A stretch of DNA of 5,961 bases. Source: JBOGJI01 sp050747865 (GTDB lineage: Bacteria; Acidobacteriota; Thermoanaerobaculia; Multivoradales; JAHEKO01). Location: positions 1 to 5,961 of the forward strand of contig JBOGJI010000002.1 in the NCBI GenBank assembly GCA_050747865.1, in the 5' to 3' direction. Positions 1 to 5,961 of the stretch are shown one piece after another (position 1 is the first letter of the stretch; every line of letters begins with the position of its first letter). Position numbers and translations under genes: made by a program. The notes beneath the pieces were generated by a model, which saw only the letters and a list, made by a program, of their open reading frames with translations, searched no databases and was not told the DNA's origin.

Positions 1-1
1 G

Positions 2-91
2 ATCTTCGGGGTTCGTGCGGCCGTGCTCGTGGTGCGGCAGAAGTTGGATGTGTTGCCTGGTAGGCGATTCCCCGCGGGGCGGCGTGGTCAT
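2..91 (-). CDS. Possible start of an unrecognised minus-strand gene running off the left edge
   Basis: On the minus strand an ATG at 91-89 opens a frame that stays open for 30 codons to the window edge. The peptide begins MTTPPRGESPTRQHIQLL and is rich in His, Pro and Arg; I do not recognise it. Support is weak: no good ribosome-binding site is visible at normal spacing, and 30 open codons are unremarkable in high-GC DNA. The one contextual point in favour is that a sequence resembling the ends of the neighbouring insertion sequence (104-123) lies 12 bp upstream of this ATG, in the orientation expected if 123 were the outer end of a second element extending leftward. It could then be the first codons of that element's protein. 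It does not resemble the N-terminus of the transposase encoded to the right. Confidence 0.2.
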   Translation of the reverse strand, partial: MTTPPRGESPTRQHIQLLPHHEHGRTNPED

Positions 92-103
92 GGCGCGGGT
101 TGG

Positions 104-123
104 TGAGGGCCTCTCGCTGACTG
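104..123 (-). repeat. Third copy of the insertion-sequence terminal repeat
   Basis: Read on the minus strand from 123, this begins CAGTCAGCGA and continues with GGCCCTC. The first ten bases equal those of the left end at 312 (the perfect match between 114-125 and 310-321 is 12 bp). The inner GGCCC-TC part resembles the right end (2071-2090), which has GGCCCCTC. It has the orientation of a right-hand end, so it does not pair with 312 as an element; the two copies point away from each other with 188 bp between them. The simplest reading is the end of a second related element extending left out of the window, or a remnant of one. Confidence 0.45.
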
Positions 124-176
124 GTAGGGAGAGTTTCTGCTGGCGTTGTCCAGACGTGCGGTGCGGAGCGGGGGAT

Positions 177-221
177 ACCGCTGCGTGTCAGCATGAACTA
201 CATCCCCGTTATTGCAGCGGT
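177..221. repeat. Inverted repeat, 8-bp perfect stem
   Basis: ACCGCTGC at 177-184 is the exact reverse complement of GCAGCGGT at 214-221, with a 29-base loop. No T-tract follows on either strand, so a standard terminator is not supported. The role is unknown. Confidence 0.35.
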
Positions 222-263
222 TGTGGTGTGATCGCCCCGGCCGGGTCCGGCGACACGCCGCCG

Positions 264-292
264 CGCATCCTTGATCTCCGAGATCGGATGCG
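264..292. repeat. Strong dyad overlapping the candidate transposase ATG
   Basis: CGCATCC (264-270) pairs perfectly with GGATGCG (286-292), and directly inside it GATCTC (273-278) pairs perfectly with GAGATC (280-285) around a single central base. Only the TT at 271-272 is unpaired. Thirteen base pairs in 29 bases is well above what chance offers in this window. The ATG at 288 lies inside the right arm. In RNA the structure would bury that start codon. In DNA the dyad is a plausible protein-binding site. There is no T-tract after it, so a classical terminator is less likely. Confidence 0.5.
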
Positions 293-2057
293 ATTGACTA
301 GACGTATCGACCAGTCAGCGAATACCCCGCAACCGGCCCGGACGGGTGGCGAGTTCTTCGCCGTCCCCGCCGCGGGCCCGCAGACCCGCTACGAGGCGTT
401 GCGCGCCTACCTGCTCGACGGGAAACCCGCCGCGGCCGTGGCCGAACGGTTCGGCTATACCACCGCCGGGCTGAACTCGGCCGTGGCCGACTTCCGCGCC
501 GGGGCGAGGAACTTCTTCCCCGACGCCCGCCCCGGCCCCAGGACCGCACCGGGCAAGGACGCCGCCCGCGCCCGGATCATCGCCCTGCGCGCCGAGGGGC
601 ACTCCATCGATGAGATCGCCGCCGCGCTGGCCGCCGAGGGCATCGGGTTGAACCGCACCGGGATCAGCGAGGTCATCACAGAGGCCGGCCTGCCCCGGAT
701 CTGGCGCCGGCCCGAGGCCGCGCGCGGCGGCCCCCGCCGCGAAGAGCTGCCCCGGGCCCGCGTGCTGGCCACCGGCGACTACGCGGAGCTGCCGGCATCC
801 GCGCCCACCCGGATGGCCGGCCTGCTGCTGACGCTGCCCGACCTGCTCGCCCTGGACCTGCCCGCACTGGTCGCCGCCGCCGGCTACCCCGGCACCCGCG
901 GCATCCCCCCGATCAGCTACCTGCTCAGCCTGCTGGCGGTGAAGCTGACCGGCACCCGCCGGGTCTCCCACGTGCACGACCTGGCCGCAGACCCCGGCGC
1001 CGCGCTGTTCGCCGGGCTCACCGCCCTGCCCAAGACGACCGCGCTGACCACGTACTCCTACCGGCTGCAACATGCCAAGCAGAAGAAGTTCCTGACCGGG
1101 TTGGACAACGCCGCCCTCGCGGCCGGGCTGGCCACCGGCGAGGTGCTGAACCTGGACTTCCACGCCGTCATGCACTGGGGTGAGGACGCCGCGTTGGAGA
1201 AGCACTACGTGCCCTCGCGCTCGCAACGCACCCGCAGCGTGTTGACCTTCTTCGCCGAAGACGCCGAGTCCCACGCCCTGCTCTACGCCAACGCCGACCT
1301 CGCGAAAGCCACCCAGAACAACGAAGTCCTCGCCTTCGCCGACCACTGGAAAACCGTCACCGGAGCCCACCCCGCCCTGCTCGTCATGGACTCCAAGGTC
1401 ACCACCCAGACCCAGCTCGGCGAACTGAGCGAACTCGGCATCGGCTTCATCACCCTGCGCGCCCGCACCCCCCAACTCACCGCCCACCTGCACGCGCTAC
1501 CGGCCAGCGCCTGGACGAAGCTGACCGTGGCCCGTGCCGGCGGCAGAACCCGCCGCGTCCGGGTGATCGAGGACCCCGCCGCGAAACTGTCGACCTACCC
1601 CGGCACACTGCGCCAACTCGCCGTCGCCGGCCTGGGCCACGACGAACCCACCATCCTGATCACCAACCAACACTCGATGCCCACCAAACAAGTCATCGAG
1701 ACCTACTCCCGCAGAATGAACATCGAACAACGCCTCGCCGAAGCGATCCGCTCCTTCCACCTCGACGCCCTCGCCGGAGCCGTCCCCCTCAACATCGACC
1801 TCGACGTCGTCCTCACCGTCCTGGCCCACACCGTCTGCGCCGCCCTGCGCCGCCGCATCCCCGGCTACGCAACCGCCACACCCGACACCCTGCAACGCCG
1901 CTTCCTGTCCACCGGCGGGCACATCCTCAACCACGGCAACCAGATCGTGGTCCACCTCGACCGGCGCACCTACTCACCCGTCCTGCGCCAAGCCGACCTA
2001 CCCGAAATCTCCGTCCCCTGGCTCGGCCAACGCACCGTGCGCTACCAATTCGCGTAA
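288..2057 (+). CDS. DDE transposase of the IS4-like superfamily
   Basis: This protein would cut and join the element's ends. Counting from ATG 288 it has 589 residues. Two helix-turn-helix-like regions come first (about 46-74, AVAERFGYTTAGLNSAV, and about 105-136, IDEIAAALAAEGIGLNRTG). Then follows a DDE core with D290 in LNLDFHAV, D368 in LLVMDSK and E480 in YSRRMNIEQRLAEAIRSF. The last block fits the IS4 signature Y-x2-R-x3-E, with R in place of the usual final K and one residue later. All three acidic residues are present and the frame is unbroken, so it may be active. The start is uncertain. The frame is open back to base 15, but codons become typical of high-GC genes only from about 327. 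ATG 288 has no clear ribosome-binding site, lies in a dyad and is outside the left repeat at 312. Inside the element only TTG 399, CTG 411 or GTG 438 are in frame. The gene is convergent with the IclR gene, 43 bp apart. Confidence 0.85.
   Translation: MRLTRRIDQSANTPQPARTGGEFFAVPAAGPQTRYEALRAYLLDGKPAAAVAERFGYTTAGLNSAVADFRAGARNFFPDARPGPRTAPGKDAARARIIALRAEGHSIDEIAAALAAEGIGLNRTGISEVITEAGLPRIWRRPEAARGGPRREELPRARVLATGDYAELPASAPTRMAGLLLTLPDLLALDLPALVAAAGYPGTRGIPPISYLLSLLAVKLTGTRRVSHVHDLAADPGAALFAGLTALPKTTALTTYSYRLQHAKQKKFLTGLDNAALAAGLATGEVLNLDFHAVMHWGEDAALEKHYVPSRSQRTRSVLTFFAEDAESHALLYANADLAKATQNNEVLAFADHWKTVTGAHPALLVMDSKVTTQTQLGELSELGIGFITLRARTPQLTAHLHALPASAWTKLTVARAGGRTRRVRVIEDPAAKLSTYPGTLRQLAVAGLGHDEPTILITNQHSMPTKQVIETYSRRMNIEQRLAEAIRSFHLDALAGAVPLNIDLDVVLTVLAHTVCAALRRRIPGYATATPDTLQRRFLSTGGHILNHGNQIVVHLDRRTYSPVLRQADLPEISVPWLGQRTVRYQFA
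312..331 (+). repeat. Left terminal inverted repeat of the insertion sequence
   Basis: The sequence begins CAGTCAGCGAATACCCC. Against the reverse complement of 2071-2090, which begins CACTCAGCGAATGGCCCC, 11 of the first 12 bases match, followed by a shared CCCC run offset by one base. It sits inside the open transposase frame, 24 bp downstream of the ATG at 288, which leaves the true left boundary or the start codon uncertain. Confidence 0.5.
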
Positions 2058-2070
2058 CCACACCCAAGAT

Positions 2071-2090
2071 GAGGGGCCATTCGCTGAGTG
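2071..2090 (-). repeat. Right terminal inverted repeat of the insertion sequence
   Basis: Read from the outer end on the minus strand this is CACTCAGCGAATGGCCCC. It matches 11 of the first 12 bases of the left repeat at 312 and begins 13 bp after the transposase stop codon. Ten bases separate its outer end from the stop codon of the IclR-type gene. Confidence 0.55.
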
Positions 2091-2100
2091 AAAATCGGCG

Positions 2101-2799
2101 TTAGAGGCCGGAGAGGCGTTGGCCGGCTCTTACTACGGCCATGGCGTGGCGGTCGCCGGGGCGTCTTCCTAGGCGCTCTATGGGGCCGGAGATGCTGATA
2201 GCGGCGATGACGCGGCCGGTGCGGTCGCGGATGGGGGCGCTGACCGAGGCGACACCTGGCTCGCGCTCTGCCACGCTCTGCGCCCAGCCGCGGCGGCGTA
2301 CCTCGGCTAGGGTTCTCGCGGTGAACTTCGCTCTCGGGAGCAGTGGCAGGACCGCCTCGGGGGGCTCCCACGCCAGGAGGACCTGGGCGCCGGAGCCGGC
2401 GATGATCGGCAGCACCGCCCCTACCGGCACGGTGTCGCGCAGGCCGCTTGAGCGCTCGGCGGCGGCCACACACAGCCGTTCGTCGGCGCGCCTGAGGTAG
2501 AGCTGCGCGCTTTCGCCGGTCTGGTCCCGCAGCTGCGCCAGCACCGGCTCGGCGGTGGCCAGCAGCACGTCGGGGGCGGCGTTGGCGAACTCGCCGAGCC
2601 GTGGCCCCGGGCGCCAGCGGCCGTGCGGATCGCGTACCAGGATCCGGTGCAGCTCGAGCGCCTGCGCCAGGCGGTGCGCGGTGGCCCTGGGAAGCTTGGT
2701 GCGATCCACCAGGTCGGCGAGGCTGGCGCCCTCCACGCACGCCTCGAGAATGAGAACCGCCTTGTCGAGTACGCCTACGCCACTGATACTGTGTCCCAC
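2101..2799 (-). CDS. ndgR: IclR-family transcriptional regulator, NdgR/LtbR type
   Basis: This is a DNA-binding regulator. In Streptomyces NdgR and in Corynebacterium LtbR members of this type control leucine and other amino-acid genes, including divergent leuCD. From GTG 2799 it has 232 residues. After the family-typical SGVGVLDKAV start comes an N-terminal winged helix-turn-helix (about 24-49, SLADLVDRTKLPRATAHRLA). The IclR effector-binding domain follows (about 76-224), with GLRDTVPVG and EREPGVASVSAP. The start is debatable. GTG 2799 gives the N-terminal length of Streptomyces NdgR and has GGAGGT at 2817-2812, 12 bases upstream, which is long. ATG 2811 directly abuts that GGAGGT, so it would need leaderless translation. 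The open frame reaches further up to 2892, but that would overlap leuC. The gene is divergent from leuC with about 56 bp between starts. Its 3' end abuts the insertion sequence and no terminator hairpin is visible after its stop. Confidence 0.9.
   Translation of the reverse strand: MGHSISGVGVLDKAVLILEACVEGASLADLVDRTKLPRATAHRLAQALELHRILVRDPHGRWRPGPRLGEFANAAPDVLLATAEPVLAQLRDQTGESAQLYLRRADERLCVAAAERSSGLRDTVPVGAVLPIIAGSGAQVLLAWEPPEAVLPLLPRAKFTARTLAEVRRRGWAQSVAEREPGVASVSAPIRDRTGRVIAAISISGPIERLGRRPGDRHAMAVVRAGQRLSGL
2762..2790 (+). promoter_or_regulatory. Candidate leuC promoter inside the start of the regulator gene
   Basis: TTGTCG (2762-2767) and GATACT (2785-2790) each match four of six bases of the vegetative -35 and -10 consensus and are 17 bp apart. 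Transcription would start near 2797, giving a leader of about 59 bases before leuC. The site lies within the first codons of the divergent regulator gene, so regulator and promoter sequences overlap. High-GC promoters are weakly conserved, so this is a candidate only. Confidence 0.35.
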
Positions 2800-2832
2800 G
2801 AGACGAAACATACCTCCCATCATTCGGGATGT

Positions 2833-2843
2833 CCACTGAGTGG
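2833..2843. promoter_or_regulatory. Palindrome CCACTGAGTGG, candidate operator
   Basis: This 11-bp sequence is a perfect palindrome around one central base. It lies in the divergent spacer, ends 12 bases before the leuC ATG and overlaps the first bases of its ribosome-binding site. IclR-family proteins bind palindromic operators near their own promoters, so it is a reasonable candidate for regulator binding. I do not know the NdgR consensus well enough to call a match. Confidence 0.3.
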
Positions 2844-2855
2844 GAAGCGGTTGTG

Positions 2856-4250
<1,395 letters not shown>

Positions 4251-4263
4251 GGAGTCAGAGCGC

Positions 4264-4857
4264 ATGAAGAAGTTCACCGTGCACACCGGCCGCGCCGTGC
4301 CACTGCGGCGCTCCAACGTGGACACCGACCAGATCATCCCCGCCGAGTACCTGAAGCGGGTCACCCGTACCGGGTTCGCCGACGGACTGTTCTCCGCATG
4401 GCGGGACGACCCTTCGTTCGTGCTGAACCAGCCGGTGTACGAGGGCGCCACGGTGCTCGTCGCCGGCCCCGAGTTCGGCACCGGATCCTCGCGGGAGCAC
4501 GCGGTCTGGGCGTTGCAGGACCACGGATTCGCCGCCGTACTCTCGCCGCGGTTCGGTGACATCTTCCGCGGCAACTCGCTCAAGGGTGGGCTGCTTCCGG
4601 TGCGGCTGCCGGCCGAGGCGATCGAGACCCTGTGGGCCGCCGTGGAGGCCGATCCCGGGCTCGAGGTGACCGTCGACCTGCAGGCCCGCGAGGTACGCGC
4701 CGGGGCGCACACCTGGTCGTTCCCGATCGACGACTTCAGCCGGTGGCGGCTGCTGGAAGGGCTCGACGACATCGACCTCACCCTGCGGCACGACACCACG
4801 ATCGGCGAGTACGAGCACCACCGCTCGCCGTGGCTGCCGCGTACCCAGGTGGGATAG
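4264..4857 (+). CDS. leuD: 3-isopropylmalate dehydratase small subunit
   Basis: This is the small, swivelling subunit of isopropylmalate isomerase. It supplies part of the active site and pairs with LeuC in the cytosol. The 197-residue length is normal for bacterial LeuD. The family motifs are all visible: SNVDTDQIIPAEYLKR (17-32), GPEFGTGSSREHAVWAL (68-84), with the substrate-binding loop, and SPRFGDIFRGNSLKGGLLPV (94-113). AGGAG at 4250-4254, overlapping the leuC stop TGA (4248-4250), sits 9 bases before the ATG. The 13-bp gap between leuC and leuD implies co-transcription and probably translational coupling, which suits a 1:1 heterodimer. The last 13 bases of the gene, including the TAG stop, are duplicated directly downstream. 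The duplication does not change the protein. Confidence 0.97.
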   Translation: MKKFTVHTGRAVPLRRSNVDTDQIIPAEYLKRVTRTGFADGLFSAWRDDPSFVLNQPVYEGATVLVAGPEFGTGSSREHAVWALQDHGFAAVLSPRFGDIFRGNSLKGGLLPVRLPAEAIETLWAAVEADPGLEVTVDLQAREVRAGAHTWSFPIDDFSRWRLLEGLDDIDLTLRHDTTIGEYEHHRSPWLPRTQVG

Positions 4858-4870
4858 CCAGGTGGGATAG
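4845..4870 (+). repeat. Perfect 13-bp tandem duplication over the leuD stop codon
   Basis: CCAGGTGGGATAG at 4845-4857 is repeated without change or spacer at 4858-4870. The first copy encodes the last residues and the TAG stop of leuD. The second copy is untranslated and looks like a recent slippage duplication. Confidence 0.9.
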
Positions 4871-5050
4871 CACCGCGCCATTTTCCCCTCCCGGTCGTTG
4901 TACGAATCGGCCAACTGGTCGGAATCCGTTACGACACAAGGGCTTTTATCGCCGATGTGTTTGTGTCGAGCCCCTTGGCGACATAGCGTGCGCGCAGATG
5001 GCCACGAGTAATGTCACGTGTGGTCAACAGCGAACTTGGGAGGGGAAGTC
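4871..5050. other. Spacer between leuD and hupB
   Basis: No coding region is supported here. It must hold the 3' end of the leuCD message and probably the hupB promoter, but I find no convincing -35/-10 pair. The clearest structure is the overlapping pair of inverted repeats at 4932-4977. A CACGTG palindrome is at 5015-5020. The hupB ribosome-binding site GGGAGGGG is at 5038-5045. Confidence 0.6.
4932..4977 (+). terminator. Two overlapping stem-loops; possible leuCD terminator or hupB leader structure
   Basis: CGACACAA (4932-4939) pairs perfectly with TTGTGTCG (4961-4968), an 8-bp stem with a 21-base loop. CAAGGGCT (4937-4944) pairs with AGCCCCTTG (4969-4977) with one bulged C. The two stems share bases 4937-4939, so they compete. 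No T-tract follows. Actinobacterial terminators often lack one, so a terminator is possible, as is a folded 5' leader if hupB transcription begins upstream of 4930. Confidence 0.35.
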
Positions 5051-5938
5051 GTGAACAAGGGCGAGCTCGTCGATGCCCTGGTCAATCGACTGGGGGATAA
5101 GAGAACGGCGAACCAGGCGCTCGACGCGGTGCTGACGGAGATTCAACGTGCGGTCTCCAAGGGCGCCAAGGTGTCGATCGCGGGATTCGGTGTCTTCGAA
5201 AAGCGGGAGCGGGGGGCTCGTACGGCACGCAATCCGCGTACCGGCGAAACCGTGAAGGTACGCAAGACCTCGCTTCCGGCGTTCCGTGCCGGGCAGGCGT
5301 TCAAGGACGTGGTGACCGGCAAGAAGAAGCTGCCGGCGCTGCCGAAGGCCGCCACCACCGCGGTGGCACGCGCGGCGGCAACGACCCGGGGTGCGGCGAC
5401 CACGGCTGCCAGCCGTACCGTCGCGGCCGGCCGTACCGTGGCCAGGACCGCTACCACCAGCGGGTCTGCCACCACGCGGACGACCGCGAAGAAGGCCGGT
5501 ACGAAGACCGCGAAGCCGGCGGCCAAGGCCACCACGGCGCGTACCACCAAGAAGGCGGCACCGGCGAAGACCGCGAAGAAGACCGTCAAGGCCGCCACCA
5601 GGCCGGCCGCGAAGAAGACCGCCGCGAAGAAGACGACGGCCAAGAAGACCGCGGCCAAGAAGACCACGGCCAAGAAGACCACTGCCAAGGCGACCAAGGC
5701 CGCGACGAAGGCCACCCGCACCGCCAAGGCCACCACCAAGCGGGCTCCGGCGAAGAAGGCACCCGCGAAGAAGGCACCCGCGAAGAAGACCGCGGTGAAG
5801 AAGTCGGCGGTGAAGAAGGCGACCACCAAGAAGGCGGCGCCGAAGGCCACCGCCGCGCGTGGCGGTGCCCGGCGTACCGCCGCCAAGGGTGCGGCGAAGT
5901 CGACCACCAGAGCGGCATCGCGTACCAGCAAGAAGTAA
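5051..5938 (+). CDS. hupB: HU-family nucleoid protein with long histone-H1-like tail (HupB/HupS type)
   Basis: The product is a DNA-bending, chromosome-compacting protein. From GTG 5051 it has 295 residues. GTG is chosen because GGGAGGGG (5038-5045) precedes it at normal spacing and MNKGELVDAL is the HU start. Residues 1 to about 92 are an HU domain with the classic signature from G45-F46 to N61-P62-R63-T64; P62 is the DNA-intercalating proline. The rest (about 93-295) is a basic tail with no Asp, Glu or aromatic residue. Its first part (about 98-142) is Ala/Thr/Arg-rich with no Lys after K98. The second part is built on AKKT/AKKA/VKK pentads, with five consecutive AKKT(A/T) units coded at 5609-5683. 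Mycobacterial HupB and Streptomyces HupS have the same plan at roughly 210-220 residues, so this tail is long. Such tails bind DNA non-specifically and are acetylated or phosphorylated in relatives. Position after leuD is conserved synteny, not a pathway link. Confidence 0.95.
   Translation: MNKGELVDALVNRLGDKRTANQALDAVLTEIQRAVSKGAKVSIAGFGVFEKRERGARTARNPRTGETVKVRKTSLPAFRAGQAFKDVVTGKKKLPALPKAATTAVARAAATTRGAATTAASRTVAAGRTVARTATTSGSATTRTTAKKAGTKTAKPAAKATTARTTKKAAPAKTAKKTVKAATRPAAKKTAAKKTTAKKTAAKKTTAKKTTAKATKAATKATRTAKATTKRAPAKKAPAKKAPAKKTAVKKSAVKKATTKKAAPKATAARGGARRTAAKGAAKSTTRAASRTSKK
5609..5683 (+). repeat. Five tandem 15-bp units encoding AKKT(A/T)
   Basis: Units start at 5609, 5624, 5639, 5654 and 5669. 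Each has the form GC(G/C)AAGAAGAC plus four variable bases and encodes Ala-Lys-Lys-Thr-(Ala or Thr). Differences lie mostly in third codon positions and in the last codon. Repeats in phase with the reading frame can expand or contract without shifting it. Confidence 0.85.
5750..5794 (+). repeat. Second 15-bp tandem repeat in the hupB tail
   Basis: GCGAAGAAGGCACCC occurs twice, perfectly, at 5750-5764 and 5765-5779. A diverged third unit follows at 5780-5794 (AKKTA instead of AKKAP). The exact identity of the first two suggests a recent duplication. Confidence 0.85.
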
Positions 5939-5961
5939 GCCCGGAAAGACCACAAAGGACG

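Larger units (their letters stand above)
1..311. other. Region without a supported complete gene, left of the insertion sequence
   Basis: The plus-strand transposase frame stays open back to base 15, but codon use here is not that of a high-GC gene: many A/T-ending codons such as AGT, TGT, GGT, CAT and TAT, and a scatter of Cys and Trp. I therefore read it as non-coding. It contains a terminal-repeat-like sequence (about 104-123), an 8-bp stem hairpin (177-184 with 214-221) and a strong dyad (264-292). No tRNA or rRNA is visible. The tetranucleotide GTAC, common in the resident genes after 2100, is absent, so this stretch may also be mobile-element DNA. Confidence 0.5.
312..2090 (+). mobile_element. 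Insertion sequence, IS4-like DDE superfamily, apparently complete
   Basis: The element is delimited by imperfect terminal repeats (core TCAGCGAAT at 315-323 and its complement at 2079-2087) and is filled by a single transposase gene. Its length, about 1.78 kb, is normal for a one-gene insertion sequence. No convincing target-site duplication is seen: bases before 312 and after 2090 do not match at the exact boundaries. Independent support for foreign origin comes from word use. GTAC occurs once in the whole of 1-2100 but about 33 times in 2101-5961. The right end is 10 bp from the stop codon of the IclR-type gene, so insertion did not obviously break that gene. I cannot name the exact family; the transposase points to the IS4-like superfamily (IS4, IS1634, IS1380 and relatives). 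Confidence 0.6.

Noticed and set aside
15..287. N-terminal extension of the transposase with several CxxC-like pairs, which could look like a zinc-binding domain
   Set aside because: Codon use in this stretch is not gene-like, the Cys spacing is irregular, and the left terminal repeat lies downstream of it. An open frame is expected by chance in GC-rich DNA.
1..311. tRNA genes that might be expected near this locus from mycobacterial synteny
   Set aside because: No cloverleaf pattern or T-loop motif in a proper context was found in this stretch.
306..2097. ATCG on both sides of the element (306-309 and 2094-2097) as a target-site duplication
   Set aside because: The two copies sit at different distances from the matched terminal repeats and are only 4 bp, so chance is sufficient.
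5015..5020. CACGTG palindrome upstream of hupB as a regulator site
   Set aside because: A six-base palindrome is too short to support a call without conservation data.
5609..5794. Short regular repeats considered as a CRISPR array
   Set aside because: Units are 15 bp, contiguous, without spacers and in phase with the hupB reading frame.
5024..5955. Long minus-strand frames opposite hupB, some with apparent hydrophobic repeats
   Set aside because: They are the antisense of Lys/Ala/Thr repeats; the apparent repeats and membrane-like segments follow from that composition.

Overview
The window is high-GC DNA (Lys almost always AAG, third codon positions mostly G or C) with actinobacterial gene content. 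The order IclR-type regulator (divergent) – leuC – leuD – hupB with a long basic tail is the arrangement known around leuCD-hupB in Mycobacterium (Rv2989, leuC, leuD, hupB). The protein sequences and the frequent CGTACC/GGTACG word suggest a Micromonosporaceae-like actinomycete (Micromonospora, Salinispora or relatives). That placement is inference from memory, not from a database search.

Layout. Bases 1-311 contain no convincing complete gene; they hold one stray terminal-repeat-like sequence (about 104-123), a hairpin (177-221) and a strong dyad (264-292). Bases 312-2090 look like one insertion sequence with a full-length DDE transposase of the IS4-like superfamily; its stop lies 43 bp from the end of the convergent regulator gene. 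Bases 2101-2799 (minus strand) encode an IclR-family regulator of the NdgR/LtbR type. A very short divergent region separates it from leuC (2856-4250) and leuD (4264-4857), which form a tight two-gene operon for isopropylmalate isomerase. A 180-bp spacer with a small tandem duplication and two mutually exclusive stem-loops leads to hupB (5051-5938), a nucleoid protein made of an HU domain and an unusually long histone-H1-like Lys/Ala/Thr tail.

How it works together. LeuC and LeuD form the heterodimeric enzyme of the second step of leucine synthesis. The divergent IclR protein is, by homology, the likely regulator of leuCD. HupB is a separate chromosome-organising gene that is linked by conserved synteny rather than by pathway. 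The insertion sequence sits just behind the regulator's stop codon and probably replaces the ancestral neighbour there. It also lacks the GTAC-containing word that is abundant in the resident genes, which marks it as foreign.

I see no clear evidence for a wholly new biological system. The strongest unusual signals are the GTAC-word contrast, the three copies of the insertion-sequence end, the dyad over the transposase start, and the length and repeat structure of the HupB tail.
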